Assembly: GCA_023424785.1 (NCBI GenBank) | Contig: JAFADP010000125.1 | Location: 1 to 22,691 of the forward strand | Source: Bacillota bacterium | GTDB lineage: Bacteria; Bacillota; Clostridia; Clostridiales; Clostridiaceae | Length of the DNA: 22,691 nucleotides | Direction of reading: 5' to 3' | Part shown: piece by piece, positions 15,305-22,687 of the stretch | Layout of the letters: each line of letters opens with the position of its first letter | Numbering within the stretch: the first letter of the stretch is position 1 | The notes under the pieces: generated by a model | What the model saw: the letters and a program-made list of their open reading frames with translations, nothing else | Database searches by the model: none | What the model was told of the DNA's origin: nothing | Made by a program: the position numbers and the translations under genes

Positions 15305-15865
15305 ATGGATACAAATTATATATACCTTGTGTTTTCTAAAACACCTACATGGTTATCTAGATTAATAGGACTAGTTACAGGCAGTAATTTTACTCATGTA
15401 TCAATAAGCTTTGATAATAAGTTTGATAATTTATATTCTTTTTGTAGAAAATATCCTAATAATCCTTTCTACGGAGGATTTGCTATAGAGAGTTTACACA
15501 AAGGAGTATATGCTAAATCTCCATTATCATATTGTTTAATTTACAAAATTCCCGTAAGCGGTACAAGCCTTAAAATAATAAAGGACGAAGTAAATAAATT
15601 TGTTATTAATGCAGATATGTATAAATATAATTTTTTAGGTTTATTTATGGTTTTACTTAATAAACCTTTCGAAAGGAAAAATTATTATTTCTGCTCACAA
15701 TTTGTAACAATGCTATTAAATAAAAGTAATGTTTGGAATAGTCCTAAACATATTACATTAACAAAACCTATTGATTTATTAAAAATAGAGAATAAAGAGA
15801 TAATATTTGAAGGGTATGTTTATGAATTACAATATAATCCTCTTGAAAAAAGAATAATGGTATAA
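15305..15865 (+). CDS. Permuted NlpC/P60 (papain-like) family protein
   Basis: The 186-residue product has no signal peptide. SNFTHVSISFD places a His at residue 31, and KNYYFCSQFV places a Cys at 130, so the order is His before Cys. That order is the mark of circularly permuted papain-like NlpC/P60 proteins (YaeF/YiiX-like and related viral and bacterial proteins). Members include amidases, thioesterases and acyltransferases, often acting on lipids or peptidoglycan. A substrate cannot be assigned here. The N-terminal strand IYLVFSKTPTWLSRLIGLVTG is typical of the family, and the final 40 residues form a beta-rich tail. The start is ATG at 15305, with AAGGAGAT upstream at a long spacing. The GGAGAT sequence can pair with the ATCTC just after it. 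It is probably a single-gene unit; its own promoter is not clear. Confidence 0.75.
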   Translation: MDTNYIYLVFSKTPTWLSRLIGLVTGSNFTHVSISFDNKFDNLYSFCRKYPNNPFYGGFAIESLHKGVYAKSPLSYCLIYKIPVSGTSLKIIKDEVNKFVINADMYKYNFLGLFMVLLNKPFERKNYYFCSQFVTMLLNKSNVWNSPKHITLTKPIDLLKIENKEIIFEGYVYELQYNPLEKRIMV

Positions 15866-15953
15866 ATACCTTTATTTTTTATTGATATTGGATTAAAATT
15901 AGAGGTAATAATAACTAAAAGATTAATAAATTACTCCAAGGAGGAAAGAAAAT

Positions 15954-17609
15954 ATGTCAACAGAAAATACTACTTCTAATTTTATTAGAAATATAGTTAT
16001 AGATGATTTAGAAAGTGGAAAAACATCTAAGGTAATTACTCGTTTTCCACCTGAACCAAATGGATATCTTCATATTGGCCATGCAAAGTCAATCTGCTTA
16101 AACTTTTCATTAGCAGATGAGTTTAACGGAGAAACTAACTTAAGATTTGATGATACAAATCCAATAAAAGAAGATACTGAATATGTTGAATCAATAAAAG
16201 AAGATGTTAAGTGGCTTGGTTTTGATTGGGATAATCTATTTTTTGCTTCTAACTACTTTGATACAATGTATGAAAAAGCTATCCTATTAATAAAAAAAGG
16301 TAAAGCTTATGTTTGTGACTTAACACCTGAAGAAATGAAAGAATACAGAGGTTCATTAACTGAAGCTGGAAAAGAAAGTCCTTATAGAAATAGAAGTGTT
16401 GAAGAAAATCTAGATCTTTTCGAAAGAATGAAAAATGGAGAATTTAAAGATGGAGAAAAAGTTCTTAGAGCAAAGATAGATATGACTTCTCCAAATCTTA
16501 ATATGAGAGATCCTATTCTATATAGAATATCTCACTCTTCACATCATAATACTGGAGATAAGTGGTGCATATATCCTATGTACGATTTTGCTCACCCATT
16601 AGAAGATGCTATTGAAGGAATAACTCACTCAATATGTACATTAGAGTTTGCAGATCATAGACCTCTTTATGACTGGGTTGTTTCAGAATGTGAAATGGAA
16701 TGTGTTCCAAGACAATATGAATTTGCTAGATTAAATATTACAAATACAGTTATGAGTAAAAGAAAACTTAAACTTCTTGTAGATGAAGGAATAGTTGATG
16801 GATGGGATGACCCAAGAATGCCTACTATTGCTGGTCTTAGAAGAAAGGGATACACTCCAAAATCAATAAGAAATTTCTGTCAAGAAATTGGAGTTGCTAA
16901 AGCAAATTCTGTTGTTGATGAACAAATGCTTGAATACTTTATAAGAGAAGATTTAAATATATCTGCAAAAAGAGCTATGGCAGTTTTAAATCCACTAAAA
17001 CTTGTCATAACAAATTATCCTGAAGGACAAAATGAAATACTTTCTATAGAAAATAATCCTAATGATGAAAGTGCAGGAAGCAGAAATGTTACTTTCTCTA
17101 GAGAATTATATATAGAAAGAGAAGACTTCATGGAAAATCCACCAAAGAAATACTTCAGATTATTCCCTGGTAATGAAGTAAGATTAAAGGGTGCTTATTT
17201 TGTAAAGTGTAACGAAGTTATTAAAGATGAAGATGGAAATGTAGTTGAAATTCATTGTACATACGATCCAGAAACTAAGAGTGGAAGCGGTTTTACTGGA
17301 AGAAAGGTTAAAGGAACTATTCATTGGGTTGATGCTAATAATTCAATTCCTGCTGAATTTAGACTTTATGAACCATTAATTCTTGATGATATAGAAGAAA
17401 ATAAAGATAAGCATTTCTTAGAACAAATTAATCCTAATTCATTAACTGTATTAAAAGGATTTATTGAACCAACACTAAAAGATGCAAATAAAAATGAAAA
17501 ATATCAATTATTTAGACATGGTTACTTTAATGTAGATCCTAAAGATACTACAGATAATAACTTAGTATTTAATAGAATAGTTTCATTAAAGAGCTCTTTT
17601 AAACTATAA
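15954..17609 (+). CDS. glnS: Glutaminyl-tRNA synthetase
   Basis: The 551-residue class I synthetase matches the bacterial GlnRS length. The ATP-site motifs are HIGH at 40-43 (PPEPNGYLHIGHAKS) and a KMSKS-type VMSKR at about 266-270. The GlnRS-specific segments RFDDTNP, DWCI-like DKWCIYPMYDFAHPLEDAIEG, TLEFADHRPLYDW and the C-terminal anticodon-binding beta-barrels are all visible. It charges tRNA-Gln directly with glutamine. Many Firmicutes lack GlnRS and use GatCAB amidation, but several clostridia carry one, thought to be acquired by transfer. The start is ATG at 15954, with AAGGAGG upstream. A weak promoter-like TTGATA and TAATAA pair lies in the 88-base leader, which is too short for a T-box. 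It is convergent with gltX. Confidence 0.96.
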   Translation: MSTENTTSNFIRNIVIDDLESGKTSKVITRFPPEPNGYLHIGHAKSICLNFSLADEFNGETNLRFDDTNPIKEDTEYVESIKEDVKWLGFDWDNLFFASNYFDTMYEKAILLIKKGKAYVCDLTPEEMKEYRGSLTEAGKESPYRNRSVEENLDLFERMKNGEFKDGEKVLRAKIDMTSPNLNMRDPILYRISHSSHHNTGDKWCIYPMYDFAHPLEDAIEGITHSICTLEFADHRPLYDWVVSECEMECVPRQYEFARLNITNTVMSKRKLKLLVDEGIVDGWDDPRMPTIAGLRRKGYTPKSIRNFCQEIGVAKANSVVDEQMLEYFIREDLNISAKRAMAVLNPLKLVITNYPEGQNEILSIENNPNDESAGSRNVTFSRELYIEREDFMENPPKKYFRLFPGNEVRLKGAYFVKCNEVIKDEDGNVVEIHCTYDPETKSGSGFTGRKVKGTIHWVDANNSIPAEFRLYEPLILDDIEENKDKHFLEQINPNSLTVLKGFIEPTLKDANKNEKYQLFRHGYFNVDPKDTTDNNLVFNRIVSLKSSFKL

Positions 17610-17614
17610 AAAAT

Positions 17615-17653
17615 TAGCTACTACAAAATCAAATTTGTAGTAGCTATTTTTTT
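17615..17653. terminator. Bidirectional terminator between convergent glnS and gltX
   Basis: A perfect 13-bp stem (17615-17627 with 17634-17646) has a 6-base loop. A 7-T run follows on the plus strand (17647-17653), and a run of Ts follows on the minus strand below 17615. Confidence 0.87.
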
Positions 17654-17669
17654 ATCTACTTTATTTTTA

Positions 17670-19316
17670 TTATATAAACTTCTTAAATCTTTCTCTTACT
17701 TTTTCTTCACCCATAATTTGCATTATTGTATATAAATCAGGTGTATTTGCTCTGTGAGTTAAAGCAGCTCTTACTGCTCCAGCCACATCTGAAACCATAC
17801 CTTTATATTCTTCTGGGTTCTTCTTATACTTCTTTCTATCAGTTGCATATCCTAACTCAACAGCTAATGCCTTAAGCTCATTAAACCAAGTTTCTTGATC
17901 TGTATTAAAATTATATGCCTTTTCATAAGCTTCTATAACTTTCTTAGCTTCTTCTAATTCTAGAGTTTTTGGTAATTCTATATTTTCATCCTTATCAAAT
18001 AATTCATCAAAGAAATAGAATATTTTTTCTCTTACATCGCTCCATTTAGCAAAGTCTTTTCTTGGCTTAGGACCTTCTTTATCTATGTTAAATACTTCTT
18101 TCATCATAGCTTCATTATTAGTAACTAATTCATACATTTCTGTATCAAATTCTTTAGCCCACTCAACATAGTAATTATATACATCTTCTGCCTTTATCTT
18201 AGATATAACATTTTTACTTACATCATTTAACTTAGCTATATCAAATAAAGCTCCACTCTTACTCATTTTTTCTAAAGCTACTGGGAATTCATGATAATCT
18301 ACTGTTGGATTTTCTTCTCTCCATTCTTCGTATGTTGAGTTAATTATATTTAATAGATATTCTATAACTGAAATCATAGGATATCCTTCTTCTTTATAAT
18401 AACTTACAGCACTTTCTGCATCTTTTCTCTTGCTAAGTTTTCTCTTAGATCCACCATCTTGCTTCATTATAGTTGGTATATGAGCATAGTTAGGTCTCTT
18501 AAATCCTAATACATCAAATAATTGTAAATGTATTGGAAGTGATGATAACCATTCTTCACCTCTTATTACATCAGTTGTGTGCATTAACGCATCATCTATT
18601 GCATGAGCAAAGTGATATGTAGGAAGACCATCTGATTTTATTATTACTATATCTTGATCATTTTCTGGGAAAGATATATCTCCCTTTATTAAATCATGTA
18701 ATTCAACTCTTTCTTCAGCATTACCAGGTGACTTTAATCTTACTATATAAGATTCTCCATTTTCTATTCTCTTTATTGCATCTTCTGAAGATATATTTCT
18801 ACAAGTTGCATATTCACCATAATATCCTGGTGTAATTTTTTCAGCTGTTTGCTTATCTCTTGTAGCATTTAATTCTTCTGGTGTACAGAAACAAGGATAC
18901 GCTAATCCCTTCTTAACTAAATCTTTAGCAAAAGTTTTATAAATTTCCTTTCTTAAACTTTGTCTATAAGGACCATATGCTCCTATTTCACTTTCTTCTC
19001 CAGTCATTCCTTCATTGAAGTTCATGCCAAAGTTTTTCATTGTTTCTATTGTATCTGCTATAGCACCTTTTACTTCTCTTTTTTGGTCTGTATCTTCTAT
19101 TCTTAAATAAAAAATACCACCACTTTGACTAGCTAATCTTTCATTAATTAAAGCAGCAAATACTCCTCCAATATGTTGAAAACCTGTTGGACTTGGTGCA
19201 TATCTTACAACTCTAGCACCTTCTTTTAAATCTCTTTCAGGATATTTTTCTAAATAGTATTCTCTTTCCTTATCTATACCAGGAAACATAAGATTTGCTA
19301 ATTTCTCCAAACTCAT
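17670..19316 (-). CDS. gltX: Glutamyl-tRNA synthetase (long clostridial form)
   Basis: The 548-residue class I synthetase has APSPTGFQHIGG (HIGH box at 48-51) and KRKLSKR (KMSKS box near 292-298). Also present are FYLRIEDTDQKREV, YPCFCTPEEL and DVIRGEEWLSSLPIHLQLF. It attaches glutamate to tRNA-Glu. Common bacterial GluRS is about 470-490 residues; this one has roughly 40 extra N-terminal residues and an insertion-rich C-terminal half. The specificity call (Glu rather than Gln) rests on RIEDTDQ and on the separate glnS across the terminator. Both genes being present suggests tRNA-Gln need not be mischarged here. The start is ATG at 19316, with GGTGA and AAGGA upstream. It has its own promoter at 19433-19461 and a structured leader of about 110 nt. 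Confidence 0.93.
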   Translation of the reverse strand: MSLEKLANLMFPGIDKEREYYLEKYPERDLKEGARVVRYAPSPTGFQHIGGVFAALINERLASQSGGIFYLRIEDTDQKREVKGAIADTIETMKNFGMNFNEGMTGEESEIGAYGPYRQSLRKEIYKTFAKDLVKKGLAYPCFCTPEELNATRDKQTAEKITPGYYGEYATCRNISSEDAIKRIENGESYIVRLKSPGNAEERVELHDLIKGDISFPENDQDIVIIKSDGLPTYHFAHAIDDALMHTTDVIRGEEWLSSLPIHLQLFDVLGFKRPNYAHIPTIMKQDGGSKRKLSKRKDAESAVSYYKEEGYPMISVIEYLLNIINSTYEEWREENPTVDYHEFPVALEKMSKSGALFDIAKLNDVSKNVISKIKAEDVYNYYVEWAKEFDTEMYELVTNNEAMMKEVFNIDKEGPKPRKDFAKWSDVREKIFYFFDELFDKDENIELPKTLELEEAKKVIEAYEKAYNFNTDQETWFNELKALAVELGYATDRKKYKKNPEEYKGMVSDVAGAVRAALTHRANTPDLYTIMQIMGEEKVRERFKKFI

Positions 19317-19352
19317 TTTTTCACCATTCCTTATTATTTTTTTAATTCACAT

Positions 19353-19384
19353 AAAAAAATCCCTTATCCTAATAAAATTAAGGA
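19353..19384 (-). promoter_or_regulatory. Terminator-like hairpin in the gltX leader
   Basis: On the minus strand, CCTTA (19383-19379) can pair with TAAGG (19366-19362), and a 7-T run follows (19359-19353). An alternative hairpin uses CCTTAAT with ATTAGG. The stem is short, so it may be a weak attenuator or chance. It is not a T-box: the conserved GGGTGG-ACCGCG-type antiterminator sequence is absent. Confidence 0.35.
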
Positions 19385-19432
19385 CAAAAGAATAATATGG
19401 TCTATAACTTTTCCATTTATAAACTTATAATA

Positions 19433-19461
19433 ATTATAACTGTTAGAAATGGCATTATCAA
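19433..19461 (-). promoter_or_regulatory. Promoter of gltX
   Basis: On the minus strand, TTGATA (19461-19456) is followed by a 17-base spacer and TATAAT (19438-19433). It lies after the terminator at 19530-19562 and about 120 bases before the gltX start, so gltX is transcribed independently of the upstream genes. Confidence 0.7.
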
Positions 19462-19529
19462 CTTTTATTTTTGTACTATTTCTTGCATTACTAAAATATA
19501 AAGATTTTTTTCTTGCATTTAAGGGTATG

Positions 19530-19562
19530 AAAAAAGCACAACCCTTGGGGCTAGGTTGTGCC
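19530..19562 (-). terminator. Intrinsic terminator forming the 3' end of the predicted small RNA
   Basis: An 8-bp GC-containing stem (19561-19554 with 19543-19536, minus strand) has a 10-base loop and is followed by six Ts (19535-19530). This is the strongest terminator in the 19317-19724 gap. Confidence 0.85.
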
Positions 19563-19619
19563 ATAGCAATAAGCAATAAATAAAAAGGGGGCTATCTATT
19601 CCTTTTATTTATCCTCGCA
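19530..19619 (-). ncRNA. Predicted small RNA of about 90 nt with two C-rich hairpin loops
   Basis: A consensus promoter (19625-19653) should start transcription near 19618-19620, and the intrinsic terminator ends it at about 19530. In between, hairpin 1 pairs ATAAATAAAAGG (19612-19601) with CCTTTTTATTTAT (19588-19576), allowing one bulged T, and exposes a 12-base loop with TAGCCC. Hairpin 2 is the terminator stem, whose loop is TAGCCCCAAG. The same motif in both apical loops suggests a seed for pairing with G-rich targets such as Shine-Dalgarno regions, as known for C-rich-loop sRNAs in staphylococci and Bacillus. There is no convincing ribosome binding site or peptide inside it. I do not recognise a named RNA family. 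Function is inference; existence of the transcript is well supported by sequence. Confidence 0.6.
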
Positions 19620-19624
19620 TAGAT

Positions 19625-19653
19625 ATTATATGAGATAATATTTAAAAATGCAA
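19625..19653 (-). promoter_or_regulatory. Promoter of the predicted small RNA
   Basis: On the minus strand, TTGCAT (19653-19648) is followed by a 17-base spacer and a perfect TATAAT (19630-19625). The -35 box lies inside the sequence TTTCTTGCAT, whose inverse occurs twice downstream (19479-19488 and 19509-19518). Confidence 0.75.
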
Positions 19654-19724
19654 GAAATTTATCCTAATTTTTTTTATTTATTATTTAAGTTTAAAATTTT
19701 TCTTTCATTTATTTATACTATTCG

Positions 19725-20441
19725 TTATTTTCCTTTTAAAAGTTGTATTTCTTCATCTGTTAATTCTCTATATTCACCTTCTTCTAATGTTTCATCTAAA
19801 GATAAACCACCAAATTCAATTCTTTTTAAGTATATAACTTCTTTATCTACTGCATTAAACATCCTTTTTACTTGATGGAACTTACCTTCTTGTATTGTAA
19901 GTCTTATTTCAGATCCATTTTCATTAGAGCTTAATATCTCTAATTTAGCTTCTTTACATAAATAACCATCATCTAATGTTATACCTTTTTTAAAAGCTTC
20001 CACATCATTTTCATCTACTTTTTTATCAATTTTTGCATAATATACTTTATCAACATGCCACTTTGGTGATAATAATCTATGATTTAATTCACCATCATTA
20101 GTTAATAACAATAATCCTACTGTATCCTTATCTAATCTTCCTACAGGAAATGGATTAAATACCTGATGCTCTACTTCTAATAAATCAACAACTGTTTCAT
20201 CTCTATTATCAAATGTTGCAGATATTACTCCATCAGGTTTATTCATCATTAAATAAATATATTTTCTATAGAATATTTCTTCTCCATTGATTTTTATTAC
20301 AGATTTTTCTGGATCTACAGCCATGCCACTATCTTTTACTATCGTACCATCTACCTCTATAAATCCTTTTCTTGCTAATTGTTTAATTTCTTTTCTGCTT
20401 CCGTACCCTAAATTTGAAATAATCTTATCTAATCGTTCCAT
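19725..20441 (-). CDS. RsuA-family 16S rRNA pseudouridine synthase
   Basis: The 238-residue product has an N-terminal S4 RNA-binding domain (MERLDKIISNLGYGSRKEIK, residues 1-60). The RsuA/RluB/E/F catalytic domain follows, with PVGRLDKDTVGLLLLTNDG and the catalytic Asp at 104. LSPKWHVDKVYYAKI and IQEGKFHQVKRMF also fit. The RsuA class converts a uridine (position 516 in E. coli 16S rRNA) to pseudouridine. Assignment to RsuA rather than RluB or RluF rests on overall pattern and length, so the exact site is uncertain. The start is ATG at 20441, with AGGAG eight to nine bases upstream. It follows the triple-tyrosine gene by 30 bases and is probably co-transcribed with it. I see no terminator before the small RNA promoter. 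Confidence 0.88.
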   Translation of the reverse strand: MERLDKIISNLGYGSRKEIKQLARKGFIEVDGTIVKDSGMAVDPEKSVIKINGEEIFYRKYIYLMMNKPDGVISATFDNRDETVVDLLEVEHQVFNPFPVGRLDKDTVGLLLLTNDGELNHRLLSPKWHVDKVYYAKIDKKVDENDVEAFKKGITLDDGYLCKEAKLEILSSNENGSEIRLTIQEGKFHQVKRMFNAVDKEVIYLKRIEFGGLSLDETLEEGEYRELTDEEIQLLKGK

Positions 20442-20471
20442 AATTCAACTCCTAGTGTATAATAAAAATTT

Positions 20472-22481
20472 CTAAACTACCTTAAAACTACTTTCACAAT
20501 AATCTTCGTAACTTACTTTTTTATAGAAACTTTTTGCCAATACCATAACTCTATAGTCTCCTTTTAAAAAAGGAATGAATGTATACTTATTTTTTCTACT
20601 ATATCCTTGCACCTTTATCCAATTGTTATTCTCCATTATATAAAATTCATAACATACTTCTTTTCCACCATTACTTTCTGCAATAAAAGTAACTTCTTTA
20701 TTAACATTAACTACTTCCTTATCCATCTTTATATTTGTATTAATAACTGGTGTTCTATCTAAAACATGAAATATAACACTTTTTTTAGTATCATATTCCC
20801 CTTCACATTTTACATTTTTAGCATAAATATAAATTTTATATTTTCCTGCACATTGAGGTCTTATTTGAATTTTTTTAGTCTCTATAAATCCAGTATCTTC
20901 AACTGTACATCCATTTATCTCTGTCACATATTTAAGTAATACATCCTTTGTATTTTGCACTATAGTTTCTATATCTATTATATCATCAACTAGATAATTA
21001 TTCTTATGAGGAAGTAAAATATAATCTATTTCTCCTGGTAAGTATTCTCTAGCTTTAAGATATACAAAAGTATGACTATCATATTCCTTAGTAGTATACT
21101 TATCTTTCACTTTAATTTCAATTTCATATTCTCCCTTTTCATCAGGAATAAAATTAATCCAATTATTCTTGCTAAACCTTATATTCTCTTTAACTTTACC
21201 ATTAAAATATATTGTAAAAGAATATTTTAAAGATAATCCTCCTTCTGATATTACTTTTATACTTACAGGATTGCCAACTAAAATCTTACTTTCATCATCA
21301 ACAATTATATCTAATATTTTTACTGGTTTATCTGCTTTTCTATCAATAGAAAATTTTATAACCTTTTTATCTTCAAATTCTCCACGAAATGATACGTCCT
21401 TTGCTTCTAATGTTATTATATAGTCTCCCTCTCTTCTTGGTAGCCATTCATAGGTATCTTCTCTAATATATCCTGAATCTTCACAAACTGGTCCTTCTAT
21501 TATATACCTATAAATAATATCTGTACCTCCAATAACATCACCTTTTAACTTTACTAATGTTCCATTTATTTGAGGTGAACTCATATCTGTTGTAAATCTA
21601 TTTATTTTAATATCATTATATGGTTTAATAGTATATTCAATTAATGCTCTATCGTCATACTCCTCAACAGAAAGCAAATCTCTAACTAAACAAAGTAACT
21701 TATATTTACCAGCTTCTCTTTCTTTAAAAGTTATTATATTTCTTGACGAATAATCTTGAATGCATGTAGCCCTGCCTTCTTTATTTATCTTTATAAATTT
21801 ATATAATAAAGTTCTTTTATCCTCAATATTATCTTTAACCTTAAAAACCAATTCTTCATTAACTAATAAATTTTTAGTTAAACACTTAAAGTCAGTAATT
21901 TCTATTTTTTTAGGTAAGTTAGCCTCAAATATAACTGTAGTAAATTCATCAAAGTTATCTTCAGAATCTAATCTCTTACACTCAATTAATATTTCTTGCT
22001 TCCCCTCTTTATTAACTGTATATATTAACTTATTATCTGTTGAATAATCCTTTATTATTTCCCAATCTTCTTTTCCCTTATGCATAAATCTAACTAAAAT
22101 AGGATCTTCACTACTACTAACAACTTCAACAACTAACTTTTCACCAACTATAAGTTTATCTTTTTCAACAATAACATCTTGAATTATTCTATCATTATTT
22201 ACTTCACATATAGAATAATCTTTTTTTGCTATACAATGAAATGACTTTCTAGAGTCTGCCTTCTTCCCTTGTACCATTATAGTATAATCTCCCTCCTTTT
22301 TAGGATTCCACCTGAAAATACTTTCTTCAGAAAAGTCTTGTACTGTGTTCCACACACCACCACTACCAATTATAAATTTATACTCAATTTTATCCTTCCC
22401 ATTATAAATAGCTTTGAGTAAGATCTCCTGATTTAAAGTCTGTGGGCTGTCTTTATCACAAATTATCTGTAGTTGTTCCAA
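20472..22481 (-). CDS. Triple-tyrosine (Y_Y_Y) repeat protein
   Basis: The 669-residue product is built of about seven tandem beta-rich repeats of around 95 residues. Each has a strand like EYKFIIGSGGVWNTVQDFS, an F-x-W/I-x-P-x-x-x-G-D/E-Y box and a closing strand such as YTIMVQGKKADS or YIITLEAKDVS. The GDY/GKY boxes recur near residues 64, 160, 255, 350, 445, 550 and 645. This is the pattern of the Y_Y_Y domain, an Ig-like fold seen in hybrid two-component sensors and in clostridial proteins made only of repeats. There is no signal peptide, membrane helix or sortase motif, so it appears cytoplasmic or exported by another route. The start is TTG at 22481, with AAGGGGTGAGG upstream. Function is unknown; ligand or partner binding is likely from the fold. 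Confidence 0.85.
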   Translation of the reverse strand: MEQLQIICDKDSPQTLNQEILLKAIYNGKDKIEYKFIIGSGGVWNTVQDFSEESIFRWNPKKEGDYTIMVQGKKADSRKSFHCIAKKDYSICEVNNDRIIQDVIVEKDKLIVGEKLVVEVVSSSEDPILVRFMHKGKEDWEIIKDYSTDNKLIYTVNKEGKQEILIECKRLDSEDNFDEFTTVIFEANLPKKIEITDFKCLTKNLLVNEELVFKVKDNIEDKRTLLYKFIKINKEGRATCIQDYSSRNIITFKEREAGKYKLLCLVRDLLSVEEYDDRALIEYTIKPYNDIKINRFTTDMSSPQINGTLVKLKGDVIGGTDIIYRYIIEGPVCEDSGYIREDTYEWLPRREGDYIITLEAKDVSFRGEFEDKKVIKFSIDRKADKPVKILDIIVDDESKILVGNPVSIKVISEGGLSLKYSFTIYFNGKVKENIRFSKNNWINFIPDEKGEYEIEIKVKDKYTTKEYDSHTFVYLKAREYLPGEIDYILLPHKNNYLVDDIIDIETIVQNTKDVLLKYVTEINGCTVEDTGFIETKKIQIRPQCAGKYKIYIYAKNVKCEGEYDTKKSVIFHVLDRTPVINTNIKMDKEVVNVNKEVTFIAESNGGKEVCYEFYIMENNNWIKVQGYSRKNKYTFIPFLKGDYRVMVLAKSFYKKVSYEDYCESSFKVV

Positions 22482-22512
22482 CCTACCTCACCCCTTCTAC
22501 TTCTTTAAGGAT

Positions 22513-22521
22513 ATTCTACCA
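22513..22521 (-). promoter_or_regulatory. Possible extended -10 promoter of the triple-tyrosine gene
   Basis: On the minus strand, TGGTAGAAT is an extended -10 element about 30 bases before the TTG start. The -35 match 17 bases upstream is poor. Confidence 0.4.
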
Positions 22522-22579
22522 TATTATGTAAAATTAATCCATAAAATTTGCTTTATCTTTTAACCATAAAACGAAACTT

Positions 22580-22610
22580 ATTCAGTAGGAGTTTTTATCT
22601 CCTACTGAAT
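22580..22610 (-). terminator. Strong hairpin, probable terminator of a transcript entering from the right
   Basis: A perfect 12-bp stem (22580-22591 with 22599-22610) has a 7-base loop. On the minus strand a T-rich but interrupted tail follows (AAGTTTCGTTTTATGG); the plus-strand side has no T run. It separates the triple-tyrosine gene from the structured sequence at the right edge. Confidence 0.6.
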
Positions 22611-22623
22611 TTAGCTGAGTTAA

Positions 22624-22687
22624 TCTAGGGTCGTGTCCGTTGTTAGCTCCCTGTTATATAGAACAAGGGAGTGTTACAACGGCTAGA
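22624..22687. other. Multi-stem inverted structure at the right edge
   Basis: Nested complementary blocks are visible: TCTAG (22624-22628) with CTAGA (22683-22687), CCGTTGT (22637-22643) with ACAACGG (22676-22682), and CTCCCT (22647-22652) with AGGGAG (22666-22671). The unpaired stretches between the blocks are asymmetric. No reading frame of useful length crosses it. It could be part of a structured RNA or the end of a mobile element cut by the window edge. I do not recognise it. Confidence 0.5.

Noticed and set aside
15866..15953. T-box or other riboswitch before glnS
   Set aside because: The gap is only 88 bases, with no stem I or antiterminator consensus and no terminator hairpin.
19364..19576. 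A 70-codon open frame (-) overlapping the small RNA terminator
   Set aside because: It has no ribosome binding site, its start lies inside the small RNA hairpin region, it crosses a strong terminator and the gltX promoter, and the composition is that of noncoding A+T-rich DNA.
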